Origin: Paraburkholderia heleia NBRC 101817
GTDB taxonomy: Bacteria; Pseudomonadota; Gammaproteobacteria; Burkholderiales; Burkholderiaceae
DNA length: 64,000 nucleotides
Direction of reading: 5' to 3'
NCBI RefSeq assembly: GCF_000739775.1
Contig: NZ_BBJH01000021.1
Span: forward strand, 62,001-126,000
A program made the position numbers and the translations under genes. Positions 17,713-27,089 of the stretch are shown here, in pieces. Below the pieces are notes generated by a model that did no database searches, was not told where the DNA came from, and worked only from the letters and a program-made list of their open reading frames with translations. The stretch's first letter is position 1. Every line of letters starts with the position of its first letter.

Positions 17713-18603
17713 TCACGCGAGCTTTTGACCCGTGAGACGCTCGAGCGCCTCCTGATACTTCGCCGATGTTTTGGCGATCACTTCGTCCGGCAACTTCGGC
17801 GCCGGCGGCTCCTTCTTCCAGTCCTGGGTTTCGAGCCAGTCGCGCACGAACTGCTTGTCGAACGACGGCGGGTTCGAGCCCACCTGATACTGGTCGGCCG
17901 GCCAGAAGCGCGACGAGTCGGCGGTGAGCGCCTCGTCCATCAGATAGAGCTGGCCGTGGTTGTCGAGACCGAACTCGAACTTCGTGTCGGCGATGATGAT
18001 GCCGCGCGTGGCCGCGTAGTCGGCCGCTTCCTTGTACAGCTTGATCGAAATTTCCTTGATGGTGCGCGACAGCTCGGTGCCGATGCGGCGCTCCATTTCA
18101 TCAAACGTGATGTTCTCGTCGTGGTGGCCCATTTCGGCCTTCGCTGCCGGCGTGAAGATCGGCTCGGGCAGCTTCTGGGCGTTCTGCAGGCCCGGCGGCA
18201 GTTCGACGCCGCACACGGCGCCCGTTGCCTGATAGTCCTTCCAGCCGCTGCCGGCCAGATAGCCGCGCACCACGGCCTCGACGAGGATCGGTTCAAGACG
18301 CTTCACCACCACGGCGCGGCCCTTGACCTGACCGACTTCGTCGGCGGCCACCACGGTCTCGGGCGCCACGCCCGTGAGGTGGTTCGGCACGATGTGCTTG
18401 AGCTTTTCGAACCAGAAGTCGGCCATCTGGTTGAGCACCTCGCCCTTGCGCGGAATCGGCTCGCCCATGATGACGTCGAACGCCGACAGACGGTCGGTGG
18501 TGACGATCAGCAGCTTGTCGTTGCCCACGGCATAGTTGTCGCGGACCTTGCCGCGGCCGAGAAGCGGCAGCGAGCGGAGCGTGGATTCGTAGAGGGTAGA
18601 CAT
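17713..18603 (-). CDS. purC: phosphoribosylaminoimidazole-succinocarboxamide synthase
   Basis: SAICAR synthetase (296 aa) that joins CAIR and aspartate using ATP in purine synthesis. Recognisable segments are LPLLGRGKVRDNYAV at the N-terminus, TDRLSAFDVIMGEPIP, VVKRLEPILVEAVVRGYLAGS and the C-terminal IADTKFEFGLD. The last group includes residues around the nucleotide and magnesium site. The start at 18603 opens the usual MSTLYEST sequence; the upstream in-frame extension is not family-like. It is the first gene of the purC-purE-purK cluster and begins about 225 bp after the aldolase gene, so it may have its own promoter. Confidence 0.97.
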   Translation of the reverse strand: MSTLYESTLRSLPLLGRGKVRDNYAVGNDKLLIVTTDRLSAFDVIMGEPIPRKGEVLNQMADFWFEKLKHIVPNHLTGVAPETVVAADEVGQVKGRAVVVKRLEPILVEAVVRGYLAGSGWKDYQATGAVCGVELPPGLQNAQKLPEPIFTPAAKAEMGHHDENITFDEMERRIGTELSRTIKEISIKLYKEAADYAATRGIIIADTKFEFGLDNHGQLYLMDEALTADSSRFWPADQYQVGSNPPSFDKQFVRDWLETQDWKKEPPAPKLPDEVIAKTSAKYQEALERLTGQKLA

Positions 18604-18828
18604 CGTCGTGATTCGCAAAAAGGACAATCGAAACGGAGGCGGGTTCGGTCCGCAATCGCGGTTCCAACCGCGCCAGGAAACCGTAAAACCGGAGGTAATG
18701 CGAGGGTAAACCAAAAACCGGCAAATTTCCCGGAAAAGCCCATCGCCGTTCCCCCAAAACAGGCGGAAACGGCGACGTTTTGACTATTTCAGGCGCGGCG
18801 GTACCGAGCGCCTGCCACAGAAGCCCGC

Positions 18829-19893
18829 TTAGCGAACGATCTGCGCGAGTTCACCTGACTTGTACTTCCCGGCGATCTTGTCGAGCGAGACCGGCTTGAT
18901 CTTGCCCGCCTGGCCTTCGCAGCCGAACGCGAGGAAGCGGTCCACGCACACCTTTTTCGCGGCTTCGCGAGCCGGCTTCAGGTAGTCGCGCGGGTCGAAC
19001 TTCGACGGGTTCTGGTACATATAGCGACGGATCGCGCCCGTGATCGCCAGACGCAGGTCGGTGTCGATGTTGATCTTGCGCACGCCATGACGGATGCCTT
19101 CCTGGATCTCCTCCACCGGCACGCCGTACGTTTCCTTCATGTCGCCGCCGAATTCGCGGATCTCGGCCAGCAGTTCCTGCGGCACCGACGACGAACCGTG
19201 CATCACGAGGTGCGTGTTCGGAATGCGCGCGTGGATTTCCTTGATGCGCTGGATCGACAGGATGTCGCCCGTGGGCTTCTTGGAGAACTTGTACGCGCCG
19301 TGCGAAGTGCCGATGGCGATGGCCAGCGCGTCGCACTGCGTGAGCTTCACGAAATCGGCGGCCTGCTCCGGGTCCGTCAGGAGCTGCTCGCGCGTCATGG
19401 TGCCTTCGGCGCCGTGACCGTCTTCCTTGTCGCCCTTCATCGTTTCCAGCGAACCGAGCACGCCCAGTTCCGCTTCGACCGTCACGCCGATCGAGTGCGC
19501 CATTTCGACGACCTTGCGCGAGACTTCGACGTTGTACTCGTACGATGCGACCGTCTTGCCGTCGGCTTCGAGCGAGCCGTCCATCATCACGCTGGTGAAA
19601 CCGCTGCGGATCGCCGCCATGCAGACCGCCGGCGACTGGCCGTGATCCTGGTGCATCACGACCGGGATATGCGGATACGACTCGACCGCGGCTTCGATCA
19701 GGTGGCGCAGGAAGGGCTCGCCCGCGTACTTACGCGCGCCGGCCGATGCCTGCATGATCACCGGCGAACCGACCTGGTTCGCCGCTTCCATGATCGCCTG
19801 GACCTGTTCCAGGTTGTTCACGTTGAACGCCGGCAGACCATAACCGTGTTCAGCCGCATGGTCGAGCAGTTGACGCATTGATACGAGAGGCAT
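18829..19893 (-). CDS. fba: class II fructose-1,6-bisphosphate aldolase
   Basis: Zinc-dependent aldolase (354 aa) that splits fructose 1,6-bisphosphate or runs in reverse in gluconeogenesis. This is the CbbA-like subtype found in betaproteobacteria. Key text: the zinc-ligand region VVMHQDHGQSPAVC, the second metal region EAELGVLGS with a nearby ED-rich loop, IAIGTSHGAYKF with the third His, and LVMHGSSSVPQELL. Length and ends match the family. The gene follows pyk by about 420 bp, so probably has its own promoter although it continues the pgk-pyk-fba order. Confidence 0.96.
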   Translation of the reverse strand: MPLVSMRQLLDHAAEHGYGLPAFNVNNLEQVQAIMEAANQVGSPVIMQASAGARKYAGEPFLRHLIEAAVESYPHIPVVMHQDHGQSPAVCMAAIRSGFTSVMMDGSLEADGKTVASYEYNVEVSRKVVEMAHSIGVTVEAELGVLGSLETMKGDKEDGHGAEGTMTREQLLTDPEQAADFVKLTQCDALAIAIGTSHGAYKFSKKPTGDILSIQRIKEIHARIPNTHLVMHGSSSVPQELLAEIREFGGDMKETYGVPVEEIQEGIRHGVRKINIDTDLRLAITGAIRRYMYQNPSKFDPRDYLKPAREAAKKVCVDRFLAFGCEGQAGKIKPVSLDKIAGKYKSGELAQIVR

Positions 19894-20317
19894 TGTTGCT
19901 ACTCCTTTGATTTGAAACGAAATGCTTCTGCCGCCGGCTGTCTTGCGCAGCCGGTCGAGGGCGGCCTGGCAACCGCCGCCCGCGTGACCTGCCGCGGGCT
20001 CGATGGCGTGATTTTATCGCGAAGCGCGTCCGTTCCCGGGGCCAGGCCCGTAACTGGCATGAAATTGGCGTATCGGAGCGTCAAAAGCGCGAGAAGGTGC
20101 AAAAAGAGTTGACAGCCCGCGCGCCGTTTCCACGGCGTACGGGCTGCAATTGCGGGGAAAAGACGGCTAAATGGCACCGATCTGGCGCCGATCCGATACC
20201 AGTGCGATACCAGTCGACGCCAGCCGCGTTTATTTTCGGGAGTCGCGAAAATAATGCGAAAAAAAATCGCCGTGAGAATACGGGCCGAACTGACGGCACC
20301 GAGTTACAGCACCGCAG
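19894..20317. other. intergenic region between pyk and fba
   Basis: About 420 bp without a gene. A hairpin at 20113-20146 (CAGCCCG with CGGGCTG, plus inner CGCCG with CGGCG) lies on the pyk-to-fba path. On the minus strand it is followed after a short gap by CTCTTTTT, so it may be a weak terminator for pyk. The rest presumably carries the fba promoter. Confidence 0.45.
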
Positions 20318-21754
20318 TTACAGCACGTCCCCCACGCGCACGATCTTCAGCGTATTCGTGCCGCCCGGCTGCCCCATCGGCTCGCCCACGCTCAGCACGA
20401 CCATGTCGCCGCGCGACGCGTAACCCTTGCTCACCACCACCTCGATGGCCTGCTGCAGCGCCGTGTCGCGGTCGCTGCTCGTGTCGAGGTGCAGCGGCGT
20501 GACATTGCGGTAGAGCGACATGGCGCGTTCGCTGCCCGGGCGCGGCGTGAGCGCGAAGATCGGCACATGGGTCCAGTGACGCGACATCCAGAGTGCGGTC
20601 GAGCCCGACTCCGTGAGCGCGACGATCGCCTTCGCGCCCAGGTGGTAGGCCGTGAACAGCGCGCCCATGGCGATCGACTGGTCGATGCGCGTAAAAGTGC
20701 GGTCGAGGAAATCCTTGTCCAGCTCGGATTGCTCCGACTTCTCCGCTTCCAGGCAGATCGCGGCCATGGCCTCGATGGTCTGCACCGGGTACTTGCCCGC
20801 CGCCGATTCGGCCGAAAGCATCACCGCGTCCGTGCCGTCGAGCACGGCATTGGCGACGTCCGAGACTTCGGCGCGCGTGGGCACCGGCGCGTGGATCATC
20901 GACTCCATCATCTGCGTGGCCGTGATGACGAGCTTGTTCGAGTCGCGCGCCATGCGGATCATGCGCTTTTGCAGTGCCGGCACGGCGGCATTGCCCACTT
21001 CCACGGCCAGGTCGCCGCGCGCGACCATGACGCCGTCCGACGAATCGAGAATTTCCTGCAGCGCCGGAATCGCTTCGGCACGCTCGATCTTCGCGATCAT
21101 CTTCGGCTTGATGCCGTACGGCGCGCCCGCGATGTTCGCGAGCTGGCGCGCCATTTCCATGTCGGTGGCGTTCTTCGGGAACGACACGGCGACGAAGTCC
21201 GCGCCGAGCGACATGGCCGTGCGGATGTCCTCCATGTCCTTCGCGGTGAGCGCGGGCGCCGTGAGGCCGCCGCCCTGGCGGTTGATGCCCTTGTTGTTCG
21301 ACAGGTCGCCGCCCACGCGCACGACCGTATGAATCTCGCTGCCGATCACGCGCGAAACGTCGAGCACGATCAGACCGTCGTTGAGCAGCAGCACGTCACC
21401 CGGCTTCAGGTCGCGCGGCAGGTCCTTGTAGTCGAGACCGACGCGCTCGTCATTGCCAAGCTCGCATTCGGCGTCGAGGATGAAGGGATGGCCCGGCTCG
21501 AGCGCCGTCTTGCCATTCTCGAATTTGCCGACGCGAATCTTCGGGCCTTGCAGGTCCGCCATGATCGCGACTTCGCGGCCAGCCTGGCGGGCGCAGTCCC
21601 GCACCATTTCAGCACGCTGACGATGGTCGTCGGCGGTGCCGTGCGAAAAGTTGAGGCGCACCACGTCCAGTCCTGCGCGGATCATTTTCAGCAGGATGTC
21701 CGGCGTGCTGGAAGCCGGACCGATGGTGGCGACAATCTTGGTGGCGCGATGCAT
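20318..21754 (-). CDS. pyk: pyruvate kinase
   Basis: Final glycolytic kinase (478 aa) converting phosphoenolpyruvate and ADP to pyruvate and ATP. The N-terminus MHRATKIVATIGPASS, the RLNFSHG and LQGPKIRVG substrate segments, the metal and active-site motif AKIERAEAI, the VMVARGDLAVEVG and ITATQMMESM segments and the C-terminal allosteric-type domain are all present. The start at 21754 was chosen because a GAGGAG box lies 5 nt upstream and the N-terminus aligns with the family. The frame stays open for a further 450 bp upstream to the pgk stop; that stretch is described separately. Confidence 0.95.
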   Translation of the reverse strand: MHRATKIVATIGPASSTPDILLKMIRAGLDVVRLNFSHGTADDHRQRAEMVRDCARQAGREVAIMADLQGPKIRVGKFENGKTALEPGHPFILDAECELGNDERVGLDYKDLPRDLKPGDVLLLNDGLIVLDVSRVIGSEIHTVVRVGGDLSNNKGINRQGGGLTAPALTAKDMEDIRTAMSLGADFVAVSFPKNATDMEMARQLANIAGAPYGIKPKMIAKIERAEAIPALQEILDSSDGVMVARGDLAVEVGNAAVPALQKRMIRMARDSNKLVITATQMMESMIHAPVPTRAEVSDVANAVLDGTDAVMLSAESAAGKYPVQTIEAMAAICLEAEKSEQSELDKDFLDRTFTRIDQSIAMGALFTAYHLGAKAIVALTESGSTALWMSRHWTHVPIFALTPRPGSERAMSLYRNVTPLHLDTSSDRDTALQQAIEVVVSKGYASRGDMVVLSVGEPMGQPGGTNTLKIVRVGDVL

Positions 21755-22204
21755 GAGTCTCCTCGTCTGGATAGGATCGCTGGGAAAACCGTTGCTGCGA
21801 GAAGTACTGGCCGGCTGCGCCGCAGGTGCGGACGCGCCGGAACGCGCACCGGGTGAGCCCGGCGTCGCTTTCTTGGAGGACGCCGCGGGGCTCACCCGAG
21901 CCGTCGCAGCGCTTTTTTCATGCGTAGTCGTATTCGATGCGGGCGTGGCTGGGCGCCCTGCCGGATTCTGTGCGGCTGTCGATTCAGCAGTCGACTGCGT
22001 CGCCGCAAGGTCCGTTTCGGCAGCAACAGCGGCGGCGGGCGTCGCGTCCGCCTTCGCCTTATCCGTTTCTGCCTGGGGCGCTGCGCGCCCCTTCTGTTTT
22101 GCTGCGGCCCCGGCTGCGCTGCGCGGCTTCTGTCCGCTTGCACGAGGAAGTTTGCTCATGGCGGCGGCGCTCGCCGGCTTCGCCCCCGGGACTCGCGGCG
22201 CCAC
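21755..22204 (-). other. stop-free basic, alanine-rich stretch in frame with pyk
   Basis: The whole gap between pgk and pyk is open in the pyk frame. It could start at GTG 22204, touching the pgk stop, or at ATG 22159 (MSKLPRASGQKPRSAAG). The product would be a low-complexity Ala/Ser/Thr/Pro/Lys segment of about 135-150 residues fused to pyruvate kinase. Against this, a strong ribosome binding site precedes the normal pyk ATG, and the stretch uses visibly fewer G/C-ending codons than pyk (about three fifths by rough hand count). It also contains a large inverted repeat at 21851-21896 (GGGTGAGCCC...GGGCTCACCC). Either a disordered extension or a non-coding spacer is possible. Confidence 0.4.
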
Positions 22205-23404
22205 TTAACCAGCCGCCCGCGTTTCGAGCACTTCGACCGCCGGCAGCTTCTTGCCTTCGAGGAACTCGAGGAAGGCGCCGCCGCCGGTGGAGATATAGCT
22301 GACCTTGTCGGCGATGTGGTACTTCGCGATGGCTGCGAGCGTGTCGCCGCCGCCGGCGATCGAGAACGCGCCCGAACCGGCGATCGCGTCGGCGAGCGTC
22401 TTCGTGCCGTTGCCGAACTGGTCGAACTCGAACACGCCGACCGGGCCGTTCCACACGATCGTGCCGGCCTGCGCGAGTTGCGCGGCGAGCGCGTTGGCGG
22501 TGACGGGACCGATGTCGAGAATCATGTCGTCGTCGGCCACGTCGGCCACGTTCTTCGTCTCGGCCTTCGCCGTCGGCGAGAATTCCTTGGCGGTCACGAC
22601 GTCGGTCGGGATCGGCACCGAGGCGCCGCGTGCGCGCGCCGCTTCGATGATGGCCTTCGCTTCGTCCACCAGATCGGCTTCGGCAAGCGACTTGCCGATC
22701 TTCAGGCCCGCGGCCAGCATGAACGTGTTGGCGATGCCGCCGCCGACGATCAGCTGGTCGACCTTCTCGGCCAGCGACTTGAGGATGGTGAGCTTGGTCG
22801 AGACCTTCGAGCCGGCCACGATCGCCACCAGCGGGCGCTTGGGCGCGCCGAGCGCCTTGCCGAGCGCGTCGAGTTCGGCCGCGAGCAGCGGGCCTGCGCA
22901 GGCAACGCCCGCGTACTTCGCGATGCCGTAGGTCGTCGCTTCGGCGCGGTGCGCGGTGCCGAATGCGTCGTTCACATAGATATCGCAGAGCTTCGCCATC
23001 TTTTGCGAAAGCTCGTCCGAGTTCTTCTTCTCGCCCTTGTTGACGCGGCAGTTTTCGAGCAGCACCACGTTGCCCGGCTCGACGTTCACGCCGTTTTCAA
23101 CCCAGTTCGCGACCAGCGGCACGTCGCGGCCGAGCAGTTCGGCCAGACGCTTCGCGACCGGCTCGAGGGAGTCTTCGGGCTTGAATTCGCCTTCGGTCGG
23201 GCGGCCCAGGTGGGAGGTGACCATGACGGCCGCCCCGGCGTCGAGTGCGGCCTTGATGGCAGGCACGGAGGCGCGTACGCGGGTGTCTTCGGTGATGTTG
23301 CCGTTGTCGTCCTGCGGCACGTTCAGGTCGGCGCGGATGAATACGCGCTTGCCCTTCAATTTGCCTTCGGAGATCAGATCGGAAAGACGCAGAACCTTGT
23401 TCAT
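22205..23404 (-). CDS. pgk: phosphoglycerate kinase
   Basis: Glycolytic kinase (399 aa) interconverting 1,3-bisphosphoglycerate plus ADP and 3-phosphoglycerate plus ATP. Family features are KRVFIRADLNVPQD, TSHLGRPTEG, NDAFGTAHRAEAT, the hinge region VAIVAGSKVSTKL, IVGGGIANTFMLA and the nucleotide loop FSIAGGGDTLAA with STGGGAFLEFLEGK. The start at 23404 follows the normal MNKVLRLSDL pattern; an ATG two codons upstream is also possible, and neither has a clear ribosome binding site. It is first gene of the pgk-pyk-fba group and is divergent from ilvE. Confidence 0.96.
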   Translation of the reverse strand: MNKVLRLSDLISEGKLKGKRVFIRADLNVPQDDNGNITEDTRVRASVPAIKAALDAGAAVMVTSHLGRPTEGEFKPEDSLEPVAKRLAELLGRDVPLVANWVENGVNVEPGNVVLLENCRVNKGEKKNSDELSQKMAKLCDIYVNDAFGTAHRAEATTYGIAKYAGVACAGPLLAAELDALGKALGAPKRPLVAIVAGSKVSTKLTILKSLAEKVDQLIVGGGIANTFMLAAGLKIGKSLAEADLVDEAKAIIEAARARGASVPIPTDVVTAKEFSPTAKAETKNVADVADDDMILDIGPVTANALAAQLAQAGTIVWNGPVGVFEFDQFGNGTKTLADAIAGSGAFSIAGGGDTLAAIAKYHIADKVSYISTGGGAFLEFLEGKKLPAVEVLETRAAG

Positions 23405-23889
23405 GGGCATGTCATCTTGATGGTGGGAAGGCGGAGGCAAGGCGATGCGGCGCCGCGGGCCTCATTCTGGCGCGGCAAGGCGTGCTCAACGGCACGGCGC
23501 GGGATCCGGTGCGACTGTCCCGGGTCGCCATGTCGCTGCTCGTCGCTGGCACGAGCCGGCATCGAATTGCGAGATCGGTATTTTAGCTGATAGCCAGGAC
23601 GATCTGAGACGTGTCCAGGCGAATCTCCCGTATTTGGGCAGACGCTGCTCGCCGGGCGGGCCTTCCCGCCATTTGCTGCGTCGCAGCACGCGTTCAGGCG
23701 AAAAAAAATTGGCCGGAAGCGGCGCGAAACGACCCTAAAATCGCCCGAAAACCCCGCCCCATGCGCCCGCGGGCGCGCTGGGGGGCGTCAAATGACGCTA
23801 AAATAGCGCTCTTTGCCAACCGCAACCACGCGGCGCGCGGCGAAGCCCCCTATAAGCCCGATATTTACTGCACTTGTCTGGAGAATCGT
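23405..23889. other. divergent promoter region pgk / ilvE
   Basis: About 485 bp with no credible gene. Toward ilvE there are two TAAAAT hexamers (23736-23741 and 23799-23804) that fit -10 boxes, each without a good -35. Toward pgk a TAAAAT lies on the minus strand at 23585-23580. A run of eight or nine A residues occurs near 23700-23708. Confidence 0.45.
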
Positions 23890-24813
23890 ATGTCAATGGC
23901 CGACCGCGACGGCAAGATCTGGATGGACGGCAGGCTGATTGATTGGCGCGACGCCAACATTCACGTGCTGACCCACACGCTGCACTACGGCATGGGTGTT
24001 TTCGAAGGCGTACGCGCCTATCAGACCGCCGACGGCAGCACCGCCATCTTTCGCCTCGCCGAGCACACCAGGCGCCTGCTCAATTCGGCCAAGATCTTCC
24101 AGATGGACGTGCCGTTCGACGCGAAGACGCTCGCCGGCGCGCAGCTCGAAGTCGTGCGCGCGAACAAGCTCGAGTCGTGCTACATCCGCCCGATCATCTG
24201 GGTCGGCTCGGAAAAGCTCGGCGTTTCGGCCAAGGGCAACACCATTCATGTGGCCATCGCCGCGTGGCCATGGGGCGCCTATCTCGGCGAAGACGGCCTC
24301 GCCAGGGGCATCCGCGTGAAGACGTCGTCGTTCACGCGCCATCACGTGAACGTGTCGATGGTGCGCGCCAAGGCTTCGGGCTGGTACGTGAACTCGATCC
24401 TCGCCAACCAGGAAGCCACCGCCGACGGCTACGACGAAGCGCTCCTGCTCGACGTGGACGGCTATGTCTCGGAAGGCTCGGGCGAAAACTTCTTCCTCGT
24501 GAACCACGGCAAGCTGTACACGCCGGACCTCGCGTCGTGCCTCGACGGCATCACGCGCGACACGGTCATCACGCTCGCGCGCGACATGGGCATTCCGGTG
24601 ATCGAAAAGCGCATCACGCGCGACGAGGTGTACACCTGCGACGAAGCGTTCTTCACCGGCACCGCCGCCGAAGTCACGCCGATCCGCGAGCTCGACAACC
24701 GCACCATCGGCAACGGCTCGCGCGGCCCCGTCACGGAGAAGCTGCAATCCGCCTTCTTCGACGTCGTTGCGGGCAAGAACGAGAAGTACGCGCACTGGCT
24801 CGCGAAGGTTTAA
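23890..24813 (+). CDS. ilvE: branched-chain amino acid aminotransferase
   Basis: PLP-dependent class IV aminotransferase (307 aa) for the last step of leucine, isoleucine and valine synthesis and the first step of their breakdown. Visible features are the N-terminal DGKIWMDG, THTLHYGMGVFEGVRAY, the arginine-containing YIRPIIWVGSEKLG, the PLP-lysine region SMVRAKASGWYVNS and EGSGENFFLVN. The cofactor phosphate site text TGTAAEVTPIRELD follows. The start at 23890 (MSMADRD) is the usual one; MADRD at 23896 is possible. It begins a plus-strand group with a zinc-finger protein and waaF. Confidence 0.96.
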   Translation: MSMADRDGKIWMDGRLIDWRDANIHVLTHTLHYGMGVFEGVRAYQTADGSTAIFRLAEHTRRLLNSAKIFQMDVPFDAKTLAGAQLEVVRANKLESCYIRPIIWVGSEKLGVSAKGNTIHVAIAAWPWGAYLGEDGLARGIRVKTSSFTRHHVNVSMVRAKASGWYVNSILANQEATADGYDEALLLDVDGYVSEGSGENFFLVNHGKLYTPDLASCLDGITRDTVITLARDMGIPVIEKRITRDEVYTCDEAFFTGTAAEVTPIRELDNRTIGNGSRGPVTEKLQSAFFDVVAGKNEKYAHWLAKV

Positions 24814-24873
24814 GACATAAAGGTCCGGGCGATCCAACGCCCGGCCCCCACAGCTACACAGAGAATCGTCCTC

Positions 24874-25068
24874 ATGAGCGAAATCAAGGAAATGCCGCTG
24901 GTCGAACTGTCGGCCAAGGATCTGCCCGCTTACTGCCCGAATCCGTCGATGCCGCGCTGGAGCAACCACCCGCGCGTGTTTCTCGACGTGACGCACGGCG
25001 AAGCGAAGTGCCCGTACTGCAGCACGCGTTACAAGCTGCGCGCGGGCGAGGTCGTCCACGGCCACTGA
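24874..25068 (+). CDS. small zinc-finger (CHCC-type) protein
   Basis: A 64-aa protein with a zf-CHCC-like arrangement. Cys21 in PAYCPNPSMP, His32 in WSNHPRVFLD and the CPYC pair at residues 47-50 (KCPYCSTRYKL) can bind one zinc ion. It resembles the bacterial relatives of the mitochondrial complex I accessory subunit NDUFS6, whose bacterial role is unknown. It lies 60 bp after ilvE with a ribosome site (AGAGAATC) and before waaF, an order common in Burkholderiaceae. Confidence 0.88.
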   Translation: MSEIKEMPLVELSAKDLPAYCPNPSMPRWSNHPRVFLDVTHGEAKCPYCSTRYKLRAGEVVHGH

Positions 25069-25276
25069 CGCGTTTCGCCTGACTCGCGGCGCGCCGCCGT
25101 GCATGCGGCGGCGCGTCTTGACGTGCTGCCGCCGCCCGTTCATCGGCGCGCGGCGCGCCGCCATTTTCCCAACCGTGTTTCGCGCGCGGCCCAATACGTC
25201 CCAGGCCGGCCCCAAGCCGGACCCAGGCGGGCGAGCCGCACGTGCAACCTCTACCCTCTCCGGACCCTGACTCCCG

Positions 25277-26302
25277 ATGCGCCGCGCGCTGGTAATCGCA
25301 CCGAACTGGATCGGTGACGCACTGATGGCGCAGCCGCTTTTTTCGCGGCTCGTGAAACTGCACCCGCGCATTCAGATCGATGCGCTCGCGCCAACCTGGG
25401 TTGCGCCCGTGCTCGAGCGCATGCCCGAGATCCGCGACGTCTACGCCACCGACCTCGGCCACGGCAAGCTGCAGCTGCTGCGCCGCTGGCAACTGGCGGG
25501 CGACTTGCGCGCCGAGCGCTATGACGCCGCCTACGTCCTGCCCAATTCGCTCAAGTCCGCGCTGATCCCGTGGCTCGCCAATGTCGGGCTGCGCATTGGC
25601 TACACGGGGGAGAACCGCTACGGCCTCTTGAACGTGCGCCATGCGAATCCGCCGAAGGACGAGCGAGCGCCGATGGTCAGGCACTACGCCGCGCTCGCCT
25701 ACGCGCCCGGCGCGACCGTGCCCGACGATCTGCCGATGCCGCGCCTCGAGTCGGACCCGAACGAGGCGTCGCGCGTGTCGGCGCGCTTTACCCTCGATAC
25801 GCGGGTACCGCTGCTCGTCTTCTGCCCCGGCGCGGAGTACGGCCCGGCCAAGCGCTGGCCGCCCGAGCATTTCGCGGCGCTCGCGAAGATGGTGGGCCAG
25901 TCGTTCCCGTACACGCAGATCGTCGCGCTCGGCTCCCCCAAGGACGCCCCGCTCGCCCAGGCCATTGCCGATCGCGCGCCGAACGTGCGCAATCTGTGCG
26001 GGCAGACCGCGCTCGGCGAGGCCTGCGCACTGATCTCGCGCGCGAATGCCGTGGTGACCAACGACTCGGGCCTGATGCACGTGGCCGCCGCGCTGCGCCG
26101 GCCGCTCGTCGCGCTGTACGGTTCGACGGATCCGCGCCACACGCCGCCCTTGTCCGAGCTTGCAAAGGTACAATGGCTGCATCTCGAATGCAGTCCCTGC
26201 TTTGCGCGCGAGTGTCCGCTCGGGCATCTGAACTGCCTGCGCGAACTGAGCCCGGAGCAGGTTTTCGGCGATCTGCGCGGCATGCTGCTCGGGCAGCGCT
26301 AA
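25277..26302 (+). CDS. waaF: lipopolysaccharide heptosyltransferase II
   Basis: Glycosyltransferase family 9 enzyme (341 aa) that adds the second L-glycero-D-manno-heptose to the inner core of LPS at the cytoplasmic face of the inner membrane. Family features are the N-terminal VIAPNWIGDALMAQPL, LPNSLKSALIPWLA and GYTGENRYGLLN. The ADP-heptose binding region follows (FCPGAEYGPAKRWPPEHF, VTNDSGLMHVAAAL and LYGSTDPRHTPP). Cysteines near the C-terminus (CSPCFARECPLGHLNC) are also typical of WaaF. The start at 25277 matches the family N-terminus. The zinc-finger gene is upstream by about 210 bp. Confidence 0.95.
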   Translation: MRRALVIAPNWIGDALMAQPLFSRLVKLHPRIQIDALAPTWVAPVLERMPEIRDVYATDLGHGKLQLLRRWQLAGDLRAERYDAAYVLPNSLKSALIPWLANVGLRIGYTGENRYGLLNVRHANPPKDERAPMVRHYAALAYAPGATVPDDLPMPRLESDPNEASRVSARFTLDTRVPLLVFCPGAEYGPAKRWPPEHFAALAKMVGQSFPYTQIVALGSPKDAPLAQAIADRAPNVRNLCGQTALGEACALISRANAVVTNDSGLMHVAAALRRPLVALYGSTDPRHTPPLSELAKVQWLHLECSPCFARECPLGHLNCLRELSPEQVFGDLRGMLLGQR

Positions 26303-26615
26303 GCCAGCGACAAGCAACAGGCATCGCCGGCAGCGTTGGGCGGCTATGTGCCGCCCGCCACGCTGAAAACAGCGCGCACACCCATGGATGTGCGCCACGC
26401 AACGGACGCCATGCGCGTTGCGCGCGCCCAATAGAGGCAACGAGGCGCGCGAGGGACCAAAGCGCCGCATCGGCGCACGTCACAGGCCTGTCTCGCGAAA
26501 GCGGCATGCTCGCGGCAAACACGCTGCACGCAGCGACAGCCGTGCAGCGACGCAACCGATCAATCGCCAACCCGCGCCCAGGTAGACGCCACCGAGCGCA
26601 CAAGACCAACGAGCC
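26303..26615. other. intergenic region after waaF
   Basis: About 310 bp without a credible gene. A perfect hairpin at 26338-26356 (GGGCGGC-tatgt-GCCGCCC) lies 35 bp after the waaF stop and may help end transcription, but it lacks a T tract. The remainder precedes the NTF2-like gene and should hold its promoter. Confidence 0.4.
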
Positions 26616-27062
26616 ATGCCACGTTTTGCCCACATCTTCGAAGCCGCCGCGGACACCCTCAACGCGTACTACCAGGCCGTCGCGGAAGTCAACATCGACA
26701 GCTTGATGGGTCTGTGGATCGATGAAGAGTTCGTGAGCTGCATCACGGCGCAAGGCGCGCATCTGCACGGCCTGCCGAGCATCCGCGCGGGCCTCGCCGC
26801 GCAGCTCGAAGCGGCGCCGGTGTCGATCGAGCCGCTCGACATCCGCGTGTACGACAGCCTCGGCACCGTGGTCTACGCGATCGTGGAAGCGCACCGCCCG
26901 GTCGATCCCAGTGCGATTCCTGCCATGATCTTCACGACCTACGTGATGGTTCACGAGCGCGGCGAGTGGCGCATTGCGCACATTCACGCGAGCCGCATGC
27001 CCGACGACACAGCCACCCAGTTCTCGGCCAGATTGCGCCACGGCCAGGGCGCGCTGCACTGA
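26616..27062 (+). CDS. NTF2-like (SnoaL/YybH-type) protein
   Basis: Cytosolic protein of 148 aa with the cone-shaped NTF2-like fold shared by SnoaL, ketosteroid isomerases and many binding proteins. Typical text is an N-terminal helix pair (LNAYYQAVAEVNIDSLMGLW), then WIDEEFVSCITAQG, HGLPSIRAG and the C-terminal strands FTTYVMVHERGEWRIAHIHASRM. The reaction, if any, cannot be assigned. The YheT-type hydrolase gene begins 27 bp downstream, so the two and the following unknown gene probably form an operon. Confidence 0.85.
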   Translation: MPRFAHIFEAAADTLNAYYQAVAEVNIDSLMGLWIDEEFVSCITAQGAHLHGLPSIRAGLAAQLEAAPVSIEPLDIRVYDSLGTVVYAIVEAHRPVDPSAIPAMIFTTYVMVHERGEWRIAHIHASRMPDDTATQFSARLRHGQGALH

Positions 27063-27089
27063 CATAAAGGCGCAAAGCAGGGGGCAGTG

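Noticed and set aside
23611..23889. N-terminal extension of IlvE
   Set aside because: The extension crosses the promoter elements and has no similarity to aminotransferases; MSMADRD is the known start.
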